Shown here piece after piece: positions 34,601-45,315 of a DNA stretch of 64,000 nucleotides. The stretch lies in contig JASSKH010000007.1 in NCBI GenBank assembly GCA_031763025.1, positions 7,083,930-7,147,929 on the forward strand, given 5' to 3'. A program made the position numbers and the translations under genes. This DNA comes from Macrocystis pyrifera (Eukaryota > Sar > Phaeophyceae > Laminariales > Laminariaceae). Position 1 is the first letter of the stretch. Each line of letters starts with the position of its first letter. The notes under the pieces are model-generated. The model was given only the letters and a program-made list of their open reading frames with translations. It did not search any database and was not told the DNA's origin.

Positions 34601-37600
34601 TGGGGTGCTCCGCTCTCTTCCTTCAACTGCCGTGGATGTTTTTGTCGATCCACTATTCCTTTCATGCTCGCGTTTTCTCATCTCGAACGGCGCGCTTGCT
34701 AAACGCATCTATCCCCCTCCATCGGCCTGTTCTCTCTATTTTTTTCGTGATTCAAACCGCTTTTCCTGCGATGGAAACAAAAAGACCACGGCTTCGAGTT
34801 CGAGGCTGACGGCCGCCTGGGCCACATGCCTGGCGCGGAACCTTCGACGGGAAGCGCCGCGGCGGCGCAAGCTCCGGCTAGGGGAGGCTGCACCCCCTCC
34901 GCTCGCGGCTCCGGCGGGCTCAAGGCCCCGACGTATCAGGTCAAGGAGGTGGGCGGATGGATAAACATCTTTCCCGACGACACTCGGCCCGGATCGGTGG
35001 AGCAGCGCCTGGAGCCGCTCGTGATACCGGAAGCCGTTTCCCCCGGAGTTCAGATCGATCGACGGCTCCATGGACATCAAGGGAGGGGTGGACGCGTGCG
35101 TGGAGAACACGCTGGACATGCTCCACATATCGTTCGTCCACACCTTCGGGAACATGCAGGACCCGACCCCGTTCGACGTTTCGTACGAGGAGGGGTTCGA
35201 CGACCCGGGGACGGAGGCGCTTGCGACCTCGCGCGTTACGTTTCGGTACCGATCGAGCAACAAGTCCTTCAGCAAGATCGTCGGCAACAGCGCAGAGGTG
35301 CGTGGAGGCGGACTGGGCGGGTTGGGGCGGCGTGGAACGGCAGGTCTAAATGCAGTAGTATTAATAGTAGAGAGCAGTTGTCCTTGTAGTCCCTAATCTC
35401 TGAAGTACAGCTATGTTTGGAATTACAGATGTAGCTTAGGAGGTTGAACGCCGCTCTCGGGAGTGGAGCATGTCAGAACCGGCCCTTCGAACGAACCTGC
35501 TGTTTGGTCAGGGGCACCCCCTGTGTGTCTACCATGTTGGTGTTACCAGGTTTTGTTTTCCCCCGCACATAACGTCGGCTTTATCCATCGATTTATACCA
35601 CTACGCGCAACCTTCTGCACAGGATTAGTGGCAGATGTAGCAATCGTAGTACTACTTAACCTGAAAGTGCTTACTGAAGTATACCAAGGCATAAACCAAA
35701 GAGCAGTATTGGTCAAATAATACTTGGTACCTGGTAGTAGTTGTAGCACTCAAACCTTCTCTCCCCACTGCACCAAAGAGCAGTATTGGTAAAAATAATA
35801 CTTGGTGCCTGGTAGTAGTTGTAGCACTCAAACCTTCTCCCCCGACTGTGCCCCCGTTTATGCTGATGTGGCGCTTCCTCTGTGCTTCGCGTACACACCC
35901 TACCGCCGTCCCGCCCCCGCTCCATACCCGAGCCACAGGTCGTGGTGAAGTGCGAGTTCCACTTGCCATACCGCGCGGTCATCCGCATTTACTTCGGCGA
36001 GAACAGCGTCAAGACCGTCGAAGCGACATGCGTACCCAAGGCCGACGGGGAGACGACCCTCTACTGGAAGGTCTACCGCAACTTCGCCATTACCCACCCT
36101 CTCGACGAGGGGCCGGTCAACAAGGTGAGCTATTAACAGTAGTAGGAGCTCCCAGAGCATAAAGCGCGCTAATAATCTTCGCGTCCGTGCGTGAGCTGCC
36201 GCATAGTTCTTTGCAGGGGCGCGCGAGAGCGGACAGGGGAAGGGAAGGTGCCGCAGCAGTCAGTGCCTCAGTAAGGCGGGCGCTTGCACTCCGTGGCGCC
36301 CAGCGTATGTATGTTAGCTCAAGTTCCTCGTCGTATGGTGTTTCGCTTTTTCTGGAGAGGCATCAGGAACACGCACGGATCGCCTCAAGGCGGTCAAGCG
36401 CGCGTACTTTGCCAGGGCTTTCTTGAAAACTGTCAAGGTGGGGAAATTTTCAGGATCGCGATTGCTTTCAAGCAGGCCTTTAGTCACCCAAATATATCCC
36501 TTGTGGTGTCGCCGTGTGTTTCCGTCGCCAGGCCGGAGACTTCTTGTTCCGGCAGATGATGGATCTGACTCTGAGAGAAGACAAGGAACTAGTCGAGAAC
36601 ATTTACCCCGAGTACCAGCGCGGCTTCATGAATGCGCGCTATGATAAGCAGGTGGGAACGCTCAGTATGGGGGGGGGGGGGGGGGGGGCGAAGCGGCCGG
36701 GCATGCACGTCGGCTGATGCTCTGAATCGTCTTAGATCGTAGACAATGCTGATCATCTGATGCCGTCGATGGCGTACACCGTCCGCGTGTAAATCGTGGT
36801 TGGTGATTTCACAAGTAATTGTAAGCGTGTCCCAAGTCTTGTCGCAGCAGCAGTGTGGCCTTTTGTCTGCATCTCGTTTTTTTTTGTCGGGGTCGGTCCG
36901 CTTTTGTTGGGCGGTTAGATAGCTGAGTGATTGCCTGTCTACCTATAAATATAAGTGCGCGAAAGTTCTGACAACAAGAAACGACGACACAGAGAAGCTT
37001 GGCCTAGCCTTAGCAGGTTGGCGTTCCTACGCCCCCCCTTCTTCTCATGCCTCGTCTAAATGTTGCAATTCAGGTGTAGAAAAGGATTCCTCGTCTAACC
37101 GTTGCAATTAAGGTGTAGAAAAGGAGTAGTAGTAAACTTGTTTTATCAAGGAGATAAGGGTGACGCGGGGATCTATAGAGGATCTATATAGGGATAACGC
37201 TATTAAGCACAATAGGCAAAACGTTTTGTCATATTTTGAACGATAGAATGGGAACAATGATGGAGAGGCAAGACGAAATAAGCGAAGGCAAGTAGGGTTT
37301 AGGCCAAACCGTAGCTTCGTAGACCATGTGTACACCTTAGGTAAGATAATCCAAGGTAGGAAAGACGCGGGGCTAACAACGTACTGTTTCTTCCTAGATG
37401 TACAGAAGGCCTATAAAACAGTATGGAGAAATGGATTGTGGGAAAAGCTGTGGGAAATAGGGATCATATAAGGATCAGAGGAAAGGAGAATTATGAAAAA
37501 GATGACGGAATGCGCAAGAAGTGCTGTGATGCTGGACGGGGAAATATCGAAGTATGTTGATATTTTACAAGGGGTTGCACAAGGATGTACGTGGTCACCT

Positions 37601-40600
37601 TATATATTTAAGATATGTATTAACGACCTGATCGTAGCAGTCGAAATATCATAGCAGGGAGTCACGGTGGGGGAAGATACGGTGTCGGGATGAGTGCTTG
37701 CGGTTGACTTCGTGGGGATATCAGAAACACCCGAAGGATTGCCGAAACAAATAGAGAAGGCGCTAGAATACACTAGGAAATGGAGGGTGACGGCGAACGT
37801 AAAGAAGTGCGCAGTAGTATGTAAGATGAGATGAACGCGGTTAATTTCAGCTAGAAGTGGGGAGAAGTGAATCATCGATCGTAGATCAGTATACGTACCT
37901 TGGCGTAGAGATATCAAAAGACTGCTCGTGGGATACACACACAGCAAAAGTAATAGGAAAGGATGAAACACACGTAAGCAAGATGGCAATCCTAACAGAC
38001 TCGTACCTTGACACCAAGATCAAGAGATGTATCCTGATGAATGTGATAGTACCAAAGCTAGAATATGCAGGAGAAGCATGGGAAGGGAACGCAAGGTTCG
38101 TAAAACAGTTGGAAACAGTACACATGACAGCAGGTAAAAAAATACTAAGATGCTCAAGTACGACTGGAGATAGAGTATTCAGAGCAGAACTAGAAAGGTA
38201 CCCACTCAGGACAAATAGAGACAAGATAAAGTTGAAATAGTCATACAAAGCAAGGAACATACCGAAAAAGAGTTTGCCAGCCATGGTGAGTAAAGCTGTA
38301 TGGGAGAAAGTAACTCAAAGGGCGAGCTGGAATAAGACGGGATAGCGTAGTCGAGAAAGCATGGAGGGGTTTAGGAGAAAATCAAGAAGACATGATGTCC
38401 GCACGGAAGTTTGGGAGGTGCAAGAATGAAGTAGAAGAAATTATAGAAAGAGGAAGGCTAGCGCTAAGAAACAAGGTGAAATCGGAGAAACACTTAGAGG
38501 TACACGGGGACTTGAGCGAAGAAATAGGAATAAAAACATATTTGCACGGCCCAATATACTTTGCGAAAACGCTGAAATTACGATTTCGTGTAAATGACCT
38601 GGGCCTGCCGCAAAGAAGAAAGAGGTATCCCGGTAGCCGGGAGGAGGAGGAAGGAGATGCACAGATGTACCCGTGTGGCAAAGCATTAGAGAGTAGAACT
38701 CACATAGTAGGAGAATGTGGAATGCACAAGGATGAACGGGGTGTGTTCGAAGAGGAGATGAGGGAAATAGATGAATGTGACACGGAGGAGTTTGGTACAC
38801 TAGATAGCAGCGAGAAAACGATCGCTATCCTACGAGATAAATGGTGGCCACAGGCGGCGAAACAGGAAGGGGACAAGATTAACCAAAATTTATGTGTAAT
38901 ATATGGAAACAACACAATGAACGCCCAAATGTTGGAGGTGTCTCTATTAGGAGTAGGAACGGTGCTCCTTCTCGAACGGGATGCGTGGGCAGTGGTCAAA
39001 TGACTAAGGCAAGCAACGAATGGGTACCCCCCCCCCCTCCCCCCCCGGTTTCTATGTGCGTAGGTGTTGCAATACCGCAGGGGGATCGCCAAGTTCCAGG
39101 CGATCGCGGCGGAGCGCGCGAACACCCAAGTGGAAAGCTCCCTGCAAATGGAGCTGCTCCACCGCATCTCCAACAGCCAGCGAGGCCTCGCGTCTACCCG
39201 AAACGACCGCTTCGCCATCCTCGACCTCATCCAGCGCCTCGAGGATGTGCAGGCGGCATCGCCGCCGGCCGCGTCCAAATCTAACACCACGCGAGCACCC
39301 GCACCAGCATCACCCAGCGAGTTGGCGGCGGATGCAGCCACGACGGCGGCTGCAGCCAAGGCGGCGACGGAAGCAGCGAATGTAGTCGACGCCCTGATCG
39401 ACGGGTCGCCGCTCGAGGAGAGCGTGGAGGGAGAGTGGCACCTTGAGTTCGTTTCGAACGAGCAGGAGAGCGCCGACGGCTGGGACCTCGCGGGTTCCAC
39501 GGATCCCCAGAAGATGGAGCGGGTACGAAGTGCTCGCGTTCGTTCTTGATGTACCGTGTTCTTGATGTCGTGCAGAGCTAAGAGGCAGCGTTGTGTGCTT
39601 GCGCGCGGCTAAACGTGTGGAATCCGGTTCGTTTGGTACGACATTGCTGCGATGAGCGTAGACACGGCAGAACATAATGTGCACTTAGTTTGAGTGAAAA
39701 AATAGTTTCGCGGTTTCTGTACATATGTGTTTCACAGCAATCGAGGTAAAACATTTGCCGCTGACAGTAGTCGCTTGGTAGTCGATTGCCGAATAGGACC
39801 AAAGCACCAAGCCTCGATATTCTGCGGGGGGAACAGGGAAGTAGCATACGCAAGAGCAAGTGTCGTCGTCTTATCTGCGTCTCTTTGTCGACCTCCCTTC
39901 TTCCCTATTCCTCTTTCCTTCCTCGCACCATTTGCGTACAACCCAGGTAGCTGCGCTGAAGGAGGCTGGAGGAGAGGCCCGTCTGTTCGACTGGAATGAG
40001 AAAGGCCGTCCGCTCTGGGCCGACACTACGGAGAGCATCCAGATCATTAACACCAAGGACAGGTGCGTCGGAACACAGGGGCGTCCTCCGGGTCCGCGAT
40101 ATAAGGTTTCTTGCAATGACGCCGTAGCGGAGGCTGCACGAGACAGACTGTACTTCGTACACCGCAGTCGTCGAGACCGCTTGCGGTGGGCATATGAAAT
40201 CTCCCAAACGGAACGACAAAGTTAGTTTGGTCCGGTGCCTTCTTTCAGAAACATATTTATTTTTTTGTTCATGGGAAGAACGAAGAAACTAAATACCCCC
40301 CCCCCCCCCCCCCTTCCTATATTATACATGGGTTGGGTTGGCGTCGGTTGGCAACGACGCTGTAAAACATGCCGCTCACTACGTGAGCTAGACATCCAGG
40401 GTACCGTTTTTTTTTTTGTTTGTTTTATTTAGCGGTCGCCCACAGCTGGTCGTCTAGTTAGATCATTTGTGCGAAGTAAAGAACCTTGACTCTGCACAAG
40501 GGAATTGATCGTATCACGTAGTGTTCAAGGTACGGCACCCAAGAGGCAGTTACGTAGTACTCCCATTGCCGTCTCTGGAAGTGGCCACAACGGAAATTAA

Positions 40601-41771
40601 ACTAACTCATTGAAGCTGTCATCCATATACAAGTCCGCCTCACAAGCGGTTCTTAGTAGGATGCAGCTCACCCTTCATGCGACTCGCCGGACACCTCACG
40701 GCGCTTCGCGCTTGGTGCAAGCAATGTCTGCCTGGTCGGTGAAAACCCGACATGCTCCGTCCTGGCATTGTAGGGATGCGAGGGTCTATGGTCATAAGAC
40801 TACGGCCATGCATGAGATCGAGTACATCTCTCCTATCGAGTACACCCCCCCCCCCTTCCCACCCTCCCTTTATGATCCTCCCCCAAATTCTCGACTGGCT
40901 ATTTCTAAAACCGGTCTCCCCGCTCCTGTTGTCGTCCCAACGTGGTCTCGATGGCACTCGCCTGCCTTTTTTTTTCGTGGCCTGTTACTGCTGTGCGCTC
41001 TCTCCACACGCGGGGGATGTCTCATTCCAGGACGTTGACGAACCGCGCAGTGTACAAGGGCTGGAGCGGGTTGACGACAACGGTGCAGCTGGACGCGGTT
41101 ATCGAGCCCCTCAAAGACGAGGCCAACCGCCTCATGGTGGGTTTCCGCAAGGCCATAGTCGACATCGGCGGCATCAAGGTCACATTCCCGCATCTCCAGC
41201 GCTTCAGGTGTGTACTTGCTTCTGTGTGATATTTTGCTTCTTCTGCGTAGTACGTGCGTGTGTGGAATTGTCTATGTTCTTCCGCCGGACGGTACCGCGT
41301 TCTTTGTTCACGTTCGGACGGTGCTCCTTTCCACATGGTCTTCGCTCTGTAAGCTCGGCCCGCGAAATCGGGCCTCCTCGTGAAGCACAGCGCCAGTTGG
41401 GTGGTTTTTGCACACCTCTGTCCGACATCCAACCGGCGCCGTTGTCGCGTGAAGGTTTGTTCGTCGGTCCACTGCTGAATTATCCTTGTCATGACTCAAA
41501 AAGGTGGCCAAGCAGCGTGTCGCAACGGCACGGAGGGGTGGGTCTCTCCGGGTCGTCAGGTTTACGTACCGCCCTTCGCCCTCATCGCACAAACACCGCC
41601 TGTTTTCCGTTTCGCAGCCCGACGGGATGGATGGAGACCACGTACATCAACCAGGGCATCCGCATCGCAAGGGGAAACAAGGGCTCGGTCTTCGTCTTGA
41701 CTCGGCAGCCGGTGTCGTCGCCGCGGACGCCATCTGCCGCAAGCGGAAGGGTTGCAGAATCCCCGCAATAA
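28601..41771 (+). CDS. Rieske non-haem iron oxygenase fused to a PAP/fibrillin domain
   Basis: Exons: 28601-28852 (proposed), 33342-34041, 34785-35297, 35939-36124, 36532-36651, 39064-39522, 39947-40062, 41031-41207, 41618-41771; phases match throughout. Exon 1 encodes a signal peptide (MGRPLISSALLALAMLTTV) and Ser/Arg-rich transit-like sequence with an ASTAAF motif, suggesting a complex plastid. The Rieske site is C-I-H...C-P-Y-H, the second half rebuilt across an intron. The catalytic iron motif DMLHISFVH (D-x2-H-x4-H) lies in exon 3, and REDKELVE in exon 5 may give the acidic ligand. From 39064 the chain continues into a PAP/fibrillin domain: LLHRISNSQRGLAS, GEWHLEFVSNEQ, NRAVYKGWSG, INQGIRIARGNKGSVFVLTR. 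About 890 residues in all. One extra C in the run at 35040-35044 breaks the frame, probably an error. The substrate is unknown. Linking exon 1 across 4.5 kb is inference; otherwise ATG 33351 could start the protein. Confidence 0.8.
30831..31490. repeat. Pair of ~150-bp direct repeats
   Basis: Segments at about 30831-30985 and 31340-31490 match closely (GTGTACGTCAGTCAGCC, CACGAAACGGCTGATAATAG, GTTTTCTGGTCGCTGCGCTG). They start TG and end CA if trimmed, as LTRs do, but no primer-binding site or gag/pol is visible. A third partial copy of the start lies at about 30995-31020. Confidence 0.5.
32095..32964. repeat. Dispersed ~850-bp repeat, copy B
   Basis: This is the second copy of the repeat described at 18458-19300, in the same orientation, within the proposed first intron of the Rieske-fibrillin gene. 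Confidence 0.7.
34091..34245. repeat. 155-bp hairpin in the Rieske-motif intron
   Basis: TGGGCGTACAAACATCCTTG at the left pairs with CAAGGATGTTTTTTACGCCCA at the right with few mismatches, and the centre is weakly self-complementary. It lies in the 743-bp intron that splits the CPYH half of the Rieske motif. It is MITE-like in size. Confidence 0.65.
35695..35847. repeat. 77-bp tandem duplication
   Basis: The unit beginning ACCAAAGAGCAGTATTGGT and ending near CAAACCTTCT occurs twice head to tail in the intron 35298-35938. Confidence 0.85.
36669..36688. repeat. Poly(G) tract just after a splice donor
   Basis: A run of about 18-20 G begins about 17 nt into the intron that starts at 36652. Confidence 0.85.
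37120..39003 (+). pseudogene. Non-LTR (LINE-type) reverse transcriptase, decayed
   Basis: Translated pieces match LINE reverse transcriptase in order: TLLSTIGKTFCHILNDRM, then after a frame change GFRPNRSFVDHVYTLGKII and FFLDVQKAYKTVW, then ILQGVAQGCTWSPYIFKICI, a ruined catalytic box AVDFVG in place of the usual aspartate pair, then YLGVEISKDCSWDTH. A 203-codon open frame at 38392-39003 follows, with a Cys/His pattern C-x11-H-x4-C typical of the C-terminal zinc-finger region. In-frame stops and frameshifts make it inactive. It is 5'-truncated, lies in the same orientation as the host gene, and fills most of the intron 36652-39063 between the Rieske and fibrillin parts. Tandem ~42-bp units at 37050-37130 precede it. 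Confidence 0.8.
40285..40860 (+). mobile_element. Poly(C)-flanked dispersed element, copy 1
   Basis: It is bounded by a C16-18 run at about 40297 and a C-run at about 40846. The body includes GGTTGGCGTCGGTTGGCAAC, CACTACGTGAGCTAGACA, ATGCAGCTCACCCTTCATG and GGATGCGAGGGTCTATGGTC. It matches the reverse complement of 49060-49610. It lies in the fibrillin-domain intron 40063-41030. No open frame is conserved; the class is unknown. Confidence 0.7.
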
Positions 41772-43604
41772 TCACAGCGGCGTGTTTTCTGACATTTGTA
41801 CATAGTGATTGCAAGGGAGCAGCGCAGGGTCGCATGGTCGCCGGAGACGGGACCAGCCACTGAAGCGAGACGTATCATGAGGTTCCGTCTCTCTGCCAAG
41901 GGCCGGAGGTTCGTCAGGGAGAGAAACTCAGGCCGCAGCGGAAAATAGAAGGAACTGGATGGTATGTCTCGCTGCTGCTCTCGCCCTTGATGATGTGTTT
42001 CTGATGGCGTGGAGCTGCGTCGGTCTAAGCGGCCGAAGGGCTAGGGGACATGGTATAATTGGGTGCACGTGCGAGTGGCGGTTGCGGGGGGACCGAAGGC
42101 GGTTTTCCGCATAGAGTGGAGATCTTGCGACAAACTTTTTGCTGCCGCGCGATCGATCGCGTCCTGTTGGCAGTTGTGGCACCCTCTTGCCGAAGGGAGG
42201 CTAACACCACACGTTTTTATGAGGATCCGTATTGTGATGTTTTGTGTTGAAATTGTGTATGGTTCTTGCCGTCGGCGCGACAGCCGTAAGCTGTTACAAT
42301 ATGCGAGGAGGCGTTAATGTTCCGTCACCACAAGATAGACTAGTGGTGTGGGGCGTCTGAGTTCGGTGGGCGTGCGCGTGATGCCTTCGATAGGAGGCGG
42401 GCTTGACAAGCGCATGCTAGCAAAATGCAAGTATTGGTCGCGACCGCAGGATAGTTTCTTGCTTCGATCCCCCCCCCCGGGGGTCCCGGCGTCGAGCGTG
42501 AGCTTTGAGGGAGTTCCAAGGGAGAACGATTTTTGTTGAGAATGCTTGAATTATCGGGTGCTGGTCATCATCTTCGATTCGCCGCTACGTGGAGCGCTTC
42601 TCCCTTGTACATAACCGTTTTCATTATCCCTTGTACACAACAGTTTTCATTTCGTTAACAGTATCTTAGATTCGTACGTTGGTTCTCTTCAGCATGTAAG
42701 TTGGTATCTACCGGTTATAATACGTGTGTAGTGTAGTTTATGAGCGGGAGACGCGGAAAAGGCACGGCACTCTCGAAGGACTTTTCTAGAGATCTTTCGA
42801 GGCTCGCACCGCTCACGGGCATGCCAGGTGTACTACTTCTTGTATTGTGCTCGGCTGGTATTTTTATCGGAAGGTTGTGTATTTGGGCTACATATTGGTA
42901 AGGGCCTGGCGGCGTGGCTGGGGTTTTAGTTTATCGTTGGGAGTCGTTCTCGGCTTAGAGGGCACAACTGACTGTGCCCGTACTACCACAGCACGTCGGC
43001 ATTGAGACGTCCGGGATAACAGAGCAAGCAAAAAAAGCTGCGGTGGCTCTCTAGGAATAGCGGTGACGCTGCCGGTGTGTATTGGGGGGGGATTGTTTAT
43101 TGTGGCCAGCTGATATTTTGGTTCTACCTGATCGTGGTATTTACCCCGACTGGCCGTCATCATGTTAATACTGTTGTTGAACGTACCTCCGTGTCCAAAC
43201 CACGTTCACAGGATACCGGGATGAAAACATGTGATACTTTTTGGTGATGGTGAGCATTTGGCAACATTCGCCGCGCCGATAAATTCTAGCTGAGCTTGTT
43301 CACGTTCTTTTCCGTCGAAGGCGTACACCACCGTTTCGTGCCCGTCGGCATCTTGACGACCCGAAAACTGCTGTATTACCAAAGACGCGGAAACTCCGCC
43401 TCGTCACCTGCCAACCATGATGCTTGCTTCTCTTGATGTGTGACGCGCGCTATTTCGCTCACAGCGAGTAACACTTTGCTGATCCCAGGGACTACGCGGA
43501 CGGGATGCTATTGTAGGTAAATAGTGGTGCGAGAGGCGCTCGCTCGCCTTCAGACCGCTTGTGCGTGTATAGCTGCGTTTTTCAAACGCAAGCTGCGCGT
43601 GCTA

Positions 43605-44060
43605 AATCCATACCAGGTAATGCGGAGGTCACCGTCGCCGTGTGGGCTTGCCGCGGGCATCGTAATACTATCCGAGAAGCATTTGTGTTGTTGTCGTTCC
43701 CGGCTGACTATGTACTTGAAGTACTACTGCGATGTACTGCACGAACCAATGGCACACCTCACATATCGTCACGCCGAAGCTTGTCGAGTTTATGCATTGA
43801 CTACTACCTGGATGAGCGTAGTACCGGCCTAGAGGTCATACATCGGAGCCCTTCTATCGTTTCAAGTCAGTTTCGCTCCCCCCCACAGCTGGCTCTTGAT
43901 ACTAGGAAAAGGGGAGGGCAAAACATGGAACAAGAGAAGGAGTAGCCAGAGAGGGGTTATAAGCTTCCTGCTTAAATACCCAGGAAGGCTTGCTCTTCCC
44001 CGGGCTTGGTACATCATTGCCCCCGTTACCCCGTCTGCCACGCCCTAGCCATAAACCCTG
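43605..44060. repeat. Dispersed duplication, copy 1
   Basis: This is the longer of the two copies described for the intergenic region; it pairs with 44975-45315. The 3' ends of both lie at GTCTGCCACGCC. Confidence 0.6.
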
Positions 44061-44974
44061 ACCGAGATCCACTGAAAGAGCACAACACTGCCGGAACATA
44101 GTTTCAAGCTGGTTGGCCGAAGAAAGGCCAGCCACGCGATATTCCGGACGGCGGACTCAATACATGCATAAATAACAAGTCCACACCAGCCAAGACTGAG
44201 GGACCAAAACCCGACCTTCCTCCCAATTCTAAGAAATACCCCCTTTTTAGCCAACGCACACGCCACAAAATCTTACCATGATGAAAAGGAACGCTCGCCC
44301 ATTGAAAACGTCCCTGAACGCCCGCCTCGCGCGCTTTGTTCACGATCTCCTATTGAGCCCAAAAAGATGGACTGCCACGTCATGTCAATCACTTCGAACT
44401 AGCAGCTGCTATTTGTGCTATCAATGATCAGAAGCCCCATATGGGAACAACGCTAAGGCTAAGCCACGCGTGATACTCAGCCCTCGCAGTCCTCATTTCT
44501 ACTTACTGTACATCATTCAAAGGAGGGGCTTATCCAATATTTTTGTTTTGCCAAATACGTGATGGGTCGCGCCGCGACTGAAGCGCCGGCCTCGCCTTCT
44601 TACCAAGTTATTATACCGTCAGAATCACACACAGGGTAAATAATGGCCGGGGCTGAAGCGATAGCCTCAACCTCACACCAAGTAGTAAGCAATGAAAACA
44701 CACAACACACACGAGACAAAATCTCGCTTCGCCTGCCGTGCTGGCCTCACTCTCACCAGTTTCTATCAAAGCTATTGATAGTGCAATCTAACTGCCTCGC
44801 TACGTAACCAGAACACATACTGACGACATCTCGACCGTTTATGTCGGATCTCGCCACACCGTCGTACCATCCCGCTCGACTGACCGTACAGAAAGGACAT
44901 CCACGCGATACTCTCGGGAAAACCGAGTTCCTAGGTTCTCGGATTGGACACCATGTTACAAATATCCTTGCGGA

Positions 44975-45315
44975 GGTCATCCTCGCCGTGCGGCCTTGCC
45001 ACGAGTAATACAGTATAATCCTGTATTGTTCACGGTCGACCAATATTGATACTTTTTACTGCGCGATCCAAAACGTAGCACACCTCACATAGTGCCATCA
45101 TAGCTGGCTCTTAATGCTACTGCAGAAAGAAGGGGGAGGGCAAAGCATGGAATAGGGGAAGGGGCGACCAGAGAGGGGGTAAGCTGCCTGGCTGAATACG
45201 CCGGAAGGCTTGTTTCCGTCCTATTTATAGTTGAATACGCGAGCAAGAAGGCTTGTTTCCCCAGGTCTGGTACGCATTACCCCCGACACTTTGTCTGCCA
45301 CGCCGGAACCGGCAA
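44975..45315. repeat. Dispersed duplication, copy 2
   Basis: Direct copy of 43605-44060 with about 100 bp less internal sequence. Confidence 0.6.

Noticed and set aside
44104..44343. Minus-strand frames at 44.0-44.3 kb as a gene
   Set aside because: Overlapping frames, no domain, and they lie next to a duplicated repeat block.
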